NCBI GenBank assembly: GCA_003221985.1
Contig: QHUQ01000115.1
Coordinates: 1 to 10,053 of the forward strand
Origin: Gemmatimonadota bacterium
Lineage (GTDB): Bacteria; Gemmatimonadota; Gemmatimonadetes; Gemmatimonadales; GWC2-71-9
Direction: 5' to 3'
DNA length: 10,053 bases
The notes under the pieces: generated by a model
What the model saw: only the letters and a program-made list of their open reading frames with translations
Database searches by the model: none
What the model was told of the DNA's origin: nothing
Part shown: positions 1-6,225 of the stretch, in pieces
How positions within the stretch are numbered: the stretch's first letter is position 1
How the letters are laid out: the number at the start of each line of letters is the position of its first letter
Made by a program: the position numbers and the translations under genes

Positions 1-603
1 GCGCGGTTCCGGAACCTGGAGGACAAGCAGCCGGGGTTCATCCGCGGCTACGGCTTCGAGGGCGGTTCCGGCTTCTCGATTTTCCCCGACAGCGCGTGGG
101 ACACGCCGGGGTTCGGCGGTCAGTTCAAGAAATCGGTCCGCGAACACGCGGGCGCCTTCATTAGTATGGGCGGCTTCGGCGAAGTGCTCGCCCGCTACGA
201 GAACCACATGGACCTGGACCCCGAGGTGAAGGACAGCTGGGGCATTCCCGTCCTGCGCTTCAATTATCAGTTCGGCGATAACGAGAAGAAGATGTGCGAG
301 GACATGGCGAACGCCGGCAAGGAAATGTTCGAGGCGGCGGGCATCGAGGTCGTCGGCGTCGACAAGAACATCCTGACCGAAGGCTGGTCGATCCATGAGC
401 TCGGCACGGCGCGCATGGGCACGGACCCGAAGACCTCCGTCCTGAATCAGTTCCAGCAGTCGCACGACGTCAAAAACCTGTTCGTCGTGGACGGCTCGAG
501 CCACGTGAGCGCGTCGTGCCAGAATCCGACGTGGACGATCATGGCGCTGGCGTGGCGCTCCTGCGAGCATCTCGCCGATGAATTCAAGAGGGGGAACCTA
601 TGA
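1..603 (+). CDS. GMC-family FAD oxidoreductase, C-terminal part (5' end outside window)
   Basis: The reading frame is open from base 1, so about 200 C-terminal residues are visible and the N-terminal FAD-binding Rossmann part is missing. The end is a typical GMC_oxred_C domain. It has the segment IHELGTARMG, whose His codon is at 394-396, then VVDGSSHVSASCQNPTWTIMALA, here split as VVDGSSHVSAS and CQNPTWTIMALA, with its Asn codon at 523-525. In GMC enzymes these positions form the catalytic His/Asn (or His/His) pair that takes the proton from the substrate alcohol while FAD accepts hydride. The next gene is a gluconate 2-dehydrogenase subunit 3-like protein that overlaps by 4 bases (ATGA). 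This pairing is typical of periplasmic membrane-linked sugar or polyol dehydrogenases, including glucoside 3-dehydrogenase types. The substrate is not determined. The family call is firm; the specific reaction is inferred. Confidence 0.93.
   Translation, partial: ARFRNLEDKQPGFIRGYGFEGGSGFSIFPDSAWDTPGFGGQFKKSVREHAGAFISMGGFGEVLARYENHMDLDPEVKDSWGIPVLRFNYQFGDNEKKMCEDMANAGKEMFEAAGIEVVGVDKNILTEGWSIHELGTARMGTDPKTSVLNQFQQSHDVKNLFVVDGSSHVSASCQNPTWTIMALAWRSCEHLADEFKRGNL
588..594 (+). promoter_or_regulatory. Ribosome binding site of the subunit 3 gene
   Basis: GAGGGGG lies inside the last codons of the oxidoreductase gene, 5 bases before the ATG at 600. It supports that ATG as the start and fits translational coupling through the ATGA overlap. 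Confidence 0.6.
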
Positions 604-1142
604 CGATCTCACGGCGCGAGATGATCCAGGCGACAGCCGCGGCCGCGGGAGCGCTCGCGCTGCCGTCGTCGAAGAGCGGCGCGCCCGTGCCGCCGCTGCC
701 GCCTGTGCCGCCCAAGTTTTTCACGCCGGCCGAGTTTGCCGTGGTCGACGAGCTGAGCGACATGATCATTCCCACGGACCAGCAGTCAGCCGGAGCGCGC
801 GCCGCCGGGGTGGCCGCCTACATCGACGGGCGTCTGGCCGAGTCGTTTGAGCCGGAGCCGCCGCAGCGCTGGAAGGCGGGGATCCAGGCGGTCGAGGCGC
901 TGTCGCGCGAAATGAGCGGCACGACGTTCATGGATTCGACGCCGGCGCAACGGCTCGCGCTGCTCACGCGGATCGCCGCCGCCGAGTCCGACCCCAAAAC
1001 TGACGCCGAGAAGTTCTTCAAGGAGATCAAGGGCGGGACGATTCGCGCCTACTACACGTCGAAGATCGGCATTCACGACGATCAGCAGTACAAGGGCAAT
1101 GTCATTCAGCCGGGGGAGTACGCTGGTTACGACGCCACTTGA
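600..1142 (+). CDS. Gluconate 2-dehydrogenase subunit 3 family protein with Tat signal
   Basis: This 180-residue protein is the usual small partner of a GMC dehydrogenase. In the known family it goes with the FAD subunit and is exported by Tat, carrying its partner through the membrane. The N-terminus has a twin-arginine motif, S4-R5-R6-E7-M8-I9, followed by an Ala-rich hydrophobic stretch (residues 11-21). A Pro-rich linker follows (about 28-38, PVPPLPPVPP). The domain starts near F41 (FTPAEFAVVDELSDMIIPTD) and ends with YYTSKIGIHDDQQYKGN (151-167), both characteristic of the family. No haem or flavin motif is visible, so electrons probably pass to a separate cytochrome c not seen here. The start has a good Shine-Dalgarno and overlaps the upstream stop as ATGA. 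The last 44 bases overlap the next gene. Confidence 0.92.
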   Translation: MTISRREMIQATAAAAGALALPSSKSGAPVPPLPPVPPKFFTPAEFAVVDELSDMIIPTDQQSAGARAAGVAAYIDGRLAESFEPEPPQRWKAGIQAVEALSREMSGTTFMDSTPAQRLALLTRIAAAESDPKTDAEKFFKEIKGGTIRAYYTSKIGIHDDQQYKGNVIQPGEYAGYDAT

Positions 1143-1683
1143 GACGGCGCATCTCTCGCTGATCCCCTCGGCGCCGGATCACCTGCTCGCGCTGATCGAT
1201 CAGCCCGACCAGTTCGAAGCCATCGCGGGCCTGGCCCTCGCAGCCGAGCTGCGGGGGTTTTACGTCTCGGGCGCGGTCTCGCCCGACTGGGTCGCCGCGC
1301 TACGCCGCGCATCGGAGCGGGCCGAGCACGCCGACCCGTGGCGACACGGCTTCTTCATTACCGAGCGTCCGGAGCGGCGGGTTATCGGCAGTGCGGGATT
1401 CAAGGGCCCGCCCGATGCCGGCGGGGCGGTCGAGATCGCCTACGGCGTGGTGCCGTCACGGGAAGGGCTGGGCTACGCCACCGAGGCGGCGGGCGCGCTG
1501 GTGCGATTCGCGAGCGCCGACGAACGGGTGCGCGTGATCCGCGCCCACACGCTGCCGGAGCCGAACGCCTCGACGCGCGTGCTCACGAAATGCGGGTTCG
1601 TGCATACCGGGGACGTGGTAGATCCTGAAGACGGTCCGGTCTGGCGGTGGGAACGAAGCGCAGCGCATATTGGAACACCATGA
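1099..1683 (+). CDS. GNAT-family N-acetyltransferase (RimJ/RimL-like)
   Basis: This 194-residue protein has the order expected for the GNAT_3/RimJ-RimL group. It has an N-terminal LETAHLSLIPSAPDHL segment (14-29), a VIGSAGFKGPP strand region (95-105), and motif A VEIAYGVVPSREGLGYATEA (111-130), which carries the acetyl-CoA pyrophosphate-binding loop. A C-terminal PNASTRVLTKCGF (155-167) is typical of the fold. Such proteins acetylate amino groups of proteins or small molecules; the acceptor cannot be told here. The ATG at 1099 is the only reasonable start in this frame, because no ATG, GTG or TTG follows before the conserved domain. A weak AAGGG lies just upstream. This gives an unusually long 44-base overlap with the subunit 3 gene. 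The 3' end overlaps the next ATG as ATGA. No functional link to the dehydrogenase is known to me. Confidence 0.85.
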   Translation: MSFSRGSTLVTTPLETAHLSLIPSAPDHLLALIDQPDQFEAIAGLALAAELRGFYVSGAVSPDWVAALRRASERAEHADPWRHGFFITERPERRVIGSAGFKGPPDAGGAVEIAYGVVPSREGLGYATEAAGALVRFASADERVRVIRAHTLPEPNASTRVLTKCGFVHTGDVVDPEDGPVWRWERSAAHIGTP

Positions 1684-1961
1684 CTCCCGGCCAAGCCCTC
1701 TTTGTTCCCGGCGAATGGCGCTCCCTCGCCAACTGTCTGGGTCTTTCGCCGCGCGAATGCGGCATCGTGCGCGCGGTGTTCGATGGCGATTCGGAGCGGC
1801 GCACGGCCGAGCGCCTCGGGCTGTCGCCGCACACGGTGCACACCTACCTGTGGCGCATCTATCGCAAGCTGCACGTGCAGAGCCGCGAAGAATTGTTGGT
1901 CCGCGTGTTCGCCGAATTCCGCTCGCTCCCCAAGCGAGCGGCGAGGCACCGCGCGTTGTAG
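1680..1961 (+). CDS. Small stand-alone LuxR/GerE-type HTH protein
   Basis: The 93-residue protein is almost only a LuxR-type helix-turn-helix. LSPRECGIVRAVFDGDSERR (21-40) begins the domain, AERLGLSPHTVHTYLWRIYR forms the helix-turn-helix with its recognition helix, and KLHVQSREELLVRVFAEF closes it. There is no receiver, PAS or autoinducer-binding domain, so any signal must come through partner proteins, its own level or another route. The C-terminal tail is basic (PKRAARHR). I chose the ATG at 1680 because it makes an ATGA overlap with the GNAT stop and leaves the whole domain intact. A GTG at 1647 would add 11 residues with no family support. The Shine-Dalgarno is weak (GGA at 1672-1674), consistent with reinitiation. 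Position suggests control of its own cluster or of the uptake operon just downstream; this is inference. Confidence 0.82.
   Translation: MTPGQALFVPGEWRSLANCLGLSPRECGIVRAVFDGDSERRTAERLGLSPHTVHTYLWRIYRKLHVQSREELLVRVFAEFRSLPKRAARHRAL
1920..1940 (+). other. Perfect 7-bp inverted repeat at the 3' end of the LuxR-type gene
   Basis: CGCTCGC (1920-1926) and GCGAGCG (1934-1940) are exact reverse complements separated by 7 bases. The hairpin lies in codons of the basic C-terminal tail and has no T-run after it, so it is not a standard terminator. It could slow or fold the transcript end, or be chance in GC-rich DNA. Confidence 0.3.
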
Positions 1962-1971
1962 CCTGATCAGG
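1962..1971. repeat. 10-bp palindrome CCTGATCAGG directly after the LuxR-type stop
   Basis: A perfect palindrome begins at the base after the TAG stop, at the head of the 64-base gap before the deacetylase gene. It could be a dimer-binding operator given the HTH gene beside it, but one short palindrome is weak evidence. Confidence 0.2.
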
Positions 1972-1989
1972 TGACCCGCATTGGGGGTC

Positions 1990-2017
1990 TTGTCGGGTTC
2001 CCTCCCACGCGTATGGT
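1990..2017 (+). promoter_or_regulatory. Possible sigma70-type promoter before the deacetylase operon
   Basis: TTGTCG (1990-1995) and TATGGT (2012-2017) resemble -35 and -10 boxes with 16 bases between them. Transcription would start near 2024, almost at the chosen ATG (2026), which would give a near-leaderless message. No Shine-Dalgarno is visible before that ATG, which agrees with this. It rests on short matches only. Confidence 0.25.
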
Positions 2018-2025
2018 TGGCCTCC

Positions 2026-2904
2026 ATGCCGTTACGTGCCATTTACATTGGCGTCGCTCTCGCGAGCGCGCCCCTGACATTGCACGCTCAGGGTGGCCCG
2101 CTGTCGTTGGTCATCCGCACCGACGACATCGGGATGAGTCACAGCGTCAACCTGGCCATGGAGCGGCTCGTCGCCACCGGCATGCCGATCTCGGTATCAG
2201 TGATGTTCGCCTGCCCGTGGTATCAGGAAGCGGTCGAGATCCTGAAGCAGCATCCCAACGTCTCGGTCGGCATTCATCTGGTGTTGAATTCGGAGTGGAA
2301 GAATTACCGTTGGGGTCCGGTCGCGGGTAGTGCCGCCGTTCCGTCGTTGGTCGATGAGAACGGCTTTTTCTTTCCCTCCTCCGAAGCGCTGCATCAGCGC
2401 ACTCCCAGTGTCGCAGAAGTCGAAAAAGAGCTGCGGGCCCAGATCGACCGCGCGCTGCGCTCGGGCGTGAAGATCGATTACGTCGATTATCACATGGGCA
2501 CGGCGACGCGCTACCCCGAGTTCCGGGAAGTCACGGAGCGGCTGGCGCGGGAGTACGGGCTGGGCATGTCGGAGTATTTCGGAGAGGCGGAAGACGCGCC
2601 GCAGTATGCCGCGGCGCCGGCGGTGAAGATCGACAGTCTGGTTGCGATGATCAACCGGTTGAAGCCCGGAGTCAGCCTCGTCGTCACGCACGTGGGCATC
2701 GACGACGCGGAGCTGGGCGCGTTGCTGGACATGAACACCGACCAGCCGCTCGCCGACATGAGCAAGAACCGTCAGGGAGAGCTGACGGCGTTGACGTCAC
2801 CGCGGTTCCGCGCGGCCCTCAAGGCGCGCAATGTGGTGCTCCTTACGTATCGAGACCTGATCGCCAGAGAAGGCCTCAAGTCCATGCGCCGGCCCGTCGA
2901 CTAG
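2026..2904 (+). CDS. Secreted ChbG/YdjC-family carbohydrate deacetylase
   Basis: This 292-residue protein begins with a signal peptide (MPLRAIYIGVALASAPLTLHAQ; likely cut after A21). The mature part follows the YdjC/ChbG fold. It has a RTDDIGMSHSVN strand end with D33-D34, VGIHLVL with H84, DYVDYHMGT with H156, and VVTHVG with H222. D34, H84 and H156 match the Asp-His-His metal site of ChbG, which removes an N-acetyl group from chito-oligosaccharides. The family normally acts on N-acetylated sugars, and export implies work in the periplasm or outside. I chose ATG 2026 because the signal peptide starts there; an in-frame TTG at 1981 would add 15 non-signal-like residues. The TonB receptor gene starts 19 bases after its stop, so the two are probably one operon. 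The exact sugar is unknown. Confidence 0.85.
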   Translation: MPLRAIYIGVALASAPLTLHAQGGPLSLVIRTDDIGMSHSVNLAMERLVATGMPISVSVMFACPWYQEAVEILKQHPNVSVGIHLVLNSEWKNYRWGPVAGSAAVPSLVDENGFFFPSSEALHQRTPSVAEVEKELRAQIDRALRSGVKIDYVDYHMGTATRYPEFREVTERLAREYGLGMSEYFGEAEDAPQYAAAPAVKIDSLVAMINRLKPGVSLVVTHVGIDDAELGALLDMNTDQPLADMSKNRQGELTALTSPRFRAALKARNVVLLTYRDLIAREGLKSMRRPVD

Positions 2905-2913
2905 GGCCGCGCC

Positions 2914-2919
2914 GGAGGG
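2914..2919 (+). promoter_or_regulatory. Ribosome binding site of the SusC-like gene
   Basis: GGAGGG lies in the 19-base gap, 4 bases before the ATG at 2924, and fixes that start. Confidence 0.75.
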
Positions 2920-2923
2920 TTCA

Positions 2924-5900
2924 ATGCAAAAGGTCTACCGTGCACTAGGGATCACGTTCCTGTTTCTCCTCGCGGTCTGCGGGACGGCGCTGGCCCAGGG
3001 GACACAGGTCTCGGGTACCGTCACCTCGGCAACGACGGGTGAGAAGCTCTGGGGTGTGACCGTACGGGTGAAAGGCAGCCAGACGCAAACGGTCACCGAC
3101 CAACAGGGCCGTTATGCGCTCGTCGCCCCGGCCGACGCCGTCCTGACCTTTGCGCAGATCGGCTTTCGCGGCAAAGAGCAGGCGATCGGTGGCCAGAGCA
3201 CGCTCGACGTGTCGCTGGAGCAGGCGCCGACGATGCTGCAGGAAGTCGTCGTCACCGGCTACACCAGCCAGCGCCGCGCCGACATCACCGGCGCCGTGTC
3301 CTCGGTGAACCTGCAGCCGACGACCACGCAGTCCTCGGTCAGCGTGCTGCAGCGGCTCGATGGCCGCGTGCCCGGGGTGACCGTGAACTCCAGCGGTTCG
3401 CCGGGTTCGCGCACGACGGTCCGCATTCGCGGCGTCACGTCGCTCCACGACAATGATCCGCTCTATATCATCGACGGGACGCCGGTCGAGGACTCGTACC
3501 TGAATTTCCTGAACCCCAATGACATCGGGCAGGTACAGGTCCTGAAGGATGCGTCGTCGGCCTCGATCTACGGATCACGCGCCAGCAACGGCGTCGTGAT
3601 CATCGAGACGAAACGGGGACGGCCGGGCGGCCGCTCGGCAACGCTCGACCTCCGCACGGGTGTGGCCACGCCAACCCGCGGCTACGACGACTTCGTCATG
3701 ACGGATCCGCTGCAATACTTCGAAATGATCAAACGGTCCTACCACAACGCCGGACGAGCGATCCCGGGGGACACCAGGTCGCTCTACGGCGACACGCTCA
3801 ATCCGTCCATTCCGCGATACACCTTCATCGCACCAGGGGTGGCGATCGACTCTGTGGACTCGCTTGGACGGCCGGTCCTGATCGATACGAACGCGTATTC
3901 GTATCCAAACACGTTGATCATGCCGGGCAGCGCCGGCACGAACTGGTGGAAGGCGGTCTTCAGTCCCGCGCAATTCAGCGACGTCAATGTGGGGCTCTCG
4001 GGCGGCGGTACGGACAATTCCTACAACGTCTCGTTCAACTATCTCAAGCAAAACGGCACGGCGGCATTCAACCAGTTCCAGCGCGGCGGCGTGCGGGTCA
4101 ACACGGCGTTCAACATCAACAAGCTGACGCTGGGCGAAAACATCGCCGTATCGCGCGAGCAGGGCTACGGGGGACTCGACGACGATGGGTTGGGCGAAGA
4201 CGGGATCGTCGGGAAGAACATCCTCATGCAGCCCGTCGTGCCGATCTATGACATCGGTGGCAATTTCGCGTCCGGGAAAGGGGCGGGGTTAGGCAACAAC
4301 ACCAACCCGCTCAAGTACGCCTGGGCCCGGCGCTTCGACAGAAATACCAACGACCGCGCGATCGGCAATGTGTTCGGCAGCTTTGCCGCGTTGCCGGAGC
4401 TGGCGCTGCGGACCCAGTTCTCCTTCAACCTGTTCCAGGGGCAGTTTACGGGTTTCACCCCGACCACATTCGAGAACGCCGAAGCGAACGCGACCAACGG
4501 GATCGTCCAGAACGACAACCGGGCGACGACGTGGACGTTCACCAACACGCTCACCTACTCCCGCTCCATGGCGGGGGGGCATAATCTCGCGTTATTGCTC
4601 GGCCAGGAAGCGAATTCCTCCACGGGGCGCTTCATGTCCGGCGGTATCTCCGGTCTGCTCAATGACGCCCCGGCCGACCGCTACATCGATGACGCCCTCG
4701 GCCAGGCGTCGACCAAGACCGTCAGCAGCACGGGATTCTTCGATCGGCTGCTGTCGTTCTTCGGCAAGGCCGACTACAACTACGGCCAGAAGTACTACGC
4801 CAGCGCGACCCTGCGGCGGGACGGCTCCTCCAAGTTCGCCAAGGGACACCAGTGGGGCACCTTCCCGGCGTTCAACGTCGGCTGGCGGCTCTCACGGGAA
4901 TCGTTCTTCCCGCAGGACGGCTTCCTGTCGAACGTGATGCTGCGGTTCGGCTGGGGCGTCACCGGGAACCAGAACATTCCGGGTGGCCGCGTCGTCGCCA
5001 AATTCGGCGGCGGCACCGGCGATACGTTCTACGACATCGGGGGATCGCAAACGAGCATCCAGCCAGGCTTCCGGCAGATTGCGTTGGGGAACCCGAATAT
5101 CAAGTGGGAAGAGAACAAGTCGACCAACGTCGGCGTCGACCTCGAGTTCCTGCATGGCCGCGGCAATCTCACGGTCGATGTGTACAATCGCGTCACCGAC
5201 AACATGTTGTTCGATCCGCGGCCGCCGGCGACCGCGGGAGCGGCCGATCCCGCGGTGCAAAACGTCGGCAAGATGAGCAACAAGGGGATCGACTTCTCGG
5301 TCGCGTACAGCGGGACGGCCGGGGGGTCGAAGGTCTGGAGCATCGCGTTCAACGGCGGGCACTACAAGAACAAGGTCCTGCGTATCGATGGCAAGCTCAC
5401 CCAGTTCCCTGGTCCGGGTGGCCAGCAGGTCACCCGCATCGGCAACCCGATCATGAACCGGGTCGGCGAGCCGATCGGCGCCTTCTACGGCAAGGTGGTG
5501 AATGGCTACTGGGCGACGGATTCCGCTGCGGCCGCCCATCTCCCCGATTCGGTCGGCAACTGCGTGACGCTGCCGTGCCAGCCCAACGCCGTGGTGGGTG
5601 GCCTGCGGTACGTCGACGTCAATAACGACGGCAAGATCGACGCCGACGATCGGACCACAATCGGCAGTCCCCATCCCGACTTCACGGCCGGCCTGGACCT
5701 CGGGTTCCGGATGGGCGCGTGGGATTTCAGCGCGACGTTCTTTGGTTCGTTTGGCGGTCAGATCTACGATGCGCAGAAGGACTTCTATGTCTTCCACGAC
5801 TTCGAAACGAATGTCGTCAAGGACCGGCTGACCGACTCGTTCTGCATCACCGGGGACGAGGGATGCACCAATCCCGGCAACCAGAGCGCCAAGTATCCGC

Positions 5901-6217
5901 GCCTCAACGCCAATGACCTGGGAAGCGGCGACATCAGCAGCTTCTTCATCGAAAGCGCGACGTACGTGAGGCTGCGCGTCCTCCAGGTGGGGTGGACGAT
6001 TCCCCCCAGTCTGCTGCATTGGCTCCCCCAGGGGCGCGTCTACGTCCAGGGCGAGAATCTGTTCACCATTACCGGGTACGACGGGCTCGATCCCTCACTG
6101 CCGGCGCGGGCCTTCACGAACTCCTCGGGTGACGTCCGGGATCAGTTCCGGAACGTCGATGTTGGAGTTTATCCGACGAACCGGACGATCACGATCGGGA
6201 TCAGCACCTCATTCTAG
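2924..6217 (+). CDS. SusC/RagA-family TonB-dependent outer-membrane receptor
   Basis: The 1097-residue protein is an intact glycan or peptide importer of the SusC type. It forms a 22-strand outer-membrane barrel opened by TonB and capped by a SusD lipoprotein. A signal peptide ends at ALA-QG (cut after A24). A carboxypeptidase-regulatory-like domain follows (about 28-100, from VSGTVTSATTGEKLWGVTV). The SusC signature EVVVTGYTSQRRADITGAV (107-125) comes next, then the plug with VRIRGVTSLHDNDPLYIIDG (167-186) and LKDASSASIYGSRASNGVVI (207-226). The barrel carries NPNIKWEENKSTNVGVDLEF and ends in a phenylalanine. A calcium-type loop DVNNDGKIDADD lies at 898-909, and two short Cys pairs (NCVTLPC and FCITGDEGC) may form disulfides in outer loops. 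The SusD-like gene starts 8 bases after its stop. The substrate cannot be assigned; the neighbouring deacetylase hints at an N-acetylated glycan. Confidence 0.97.
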   Translation: MQKVYRALGITFLFLLAVCGTALAQGTQVSGTVTSATTGEKLWGVTVRVKGSQTQTVTDQQGRYALVAPADAVLTFAQIGFRGKEQAIGGQSTLDVSLEQAPTMLQEVVVTGYTSQRRADITGAVSSVNLQPTTTQSSVSVLQRLDGRVPGVTVNSSGSPGSRTTVRIRGVTSLHDNDPLYIIDGTPVEDSYLNFLNPNDIGQVQVLKDASSASIYGSRASNGVVIIETKRGRPGGRSATLDLRTGVATPTRGYDDFVMTDPLQYFEMIKRSYHNAGRAIPGDTRSLYGDTLNPSIPRYTFIAPGVAIDSVDSLGRPVLIDTNAYSYPNTLIMPGSAGTNWWKAVFSPAQFSDVNVGLSGGGTDNSYNVSFNYLKQNGTAAFNQFQRGGVRVNTAFNINKLTLGENIAVSREQGYGGLDDDGLGEDGIVGKNILMQPVVPIYDIGGNFASGKGAGLGNNTNPLKYAWARRFDRNTNDRAIGNVFGSFAALPELALRTQFSFNLFQGQFTGFTPTTFENAEANATNGIVQNDNRATTWTFTNTLTYSRSMAGGHNLALLLGQEANSSTGRFMSGGISGLLNDAPADRYIDDALGQASTKTVSSTGFFDRLLSFFGKADYNYGQKYYASATLRRDGSSKFAKGHQWGTFPAFNVGWRLSRESFFPQDGFLSNVMLRFGWGVTGNQNIPGGRVVAKFGGGTGDTFYDIGGSQTSIQPGFRQIALGNPNIKWEENKSTNVGVDLEFLHGRGNLTVDVYNRVTDNMLFDPRPPATAGAADPAVQNVGKMSNKGIDFSVAYSGTAGGSKVWSIAFNGGHYKNKVLRIDGKLTQFPGPGGQQVTRIGNPIMNRVGEPIGAFYGKVVNGYWATDSAAAAHLPDSVGNCVTLPCQPNAVVGGLRYVDVNNDGKIDADDRTTIGSPHPDFTAGLDLGFRMGAWDFSATFFGSFGGQIYDAQKDFYVFHDFETNVVKDRLTDSFCITGDEGCTNPGNQSAKYPRLNANDLGSGDISSFFIESATYVRLRVLQVGWTIPPSLLHWLPQGRVYVQGENLFTITGYDGLDPSLPARAFTNSSGDVRDQFRNVDVGVYPTNRTITIGISTSF

Positions 6218-6220
6218 GGG
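6216..6220 (+). promoter_or_regulatory. Ribosome binding site of the SusD-like gene
   Basis: AGGGG overlaps the SusC stop codon and lies 5 bases before the ATG at 6226, so the two genes are likely coupled in translation. Confidence 0.6.
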
Positions 6221-6225
6221 CGACG

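Noticed and set aside
1647..1679. GTG at 1647 as the start of the LuxR-type gene
   Set aside because: No Shine-Dalgarno precedes it, the added residues fit no family pattern, and ATG 1680 makes a tidy ATGA overlap.
1981..2025. TTG at 1981 as the deacetylase start
   Set aside because: It places 15 extra residues before a complete signal peptide that starts at ATG 2026.
4852..5625. Open frame (257 codons) on the + strand inside the SusC gene
   Set aside because: It is out of frame with an intact, well-recognised protein and shows no motif; Arg-rich composition is typical of a shadow frame.
4892..6019. Long open frame (375 codons) on the - strand opposite the SusC gene
   Set aside because: It is Arg/Asp/Val-rich with no family pattern, and lies fully opposite a clear SusC barrel. 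GC-rich DNA commonly opens such antisense frames.
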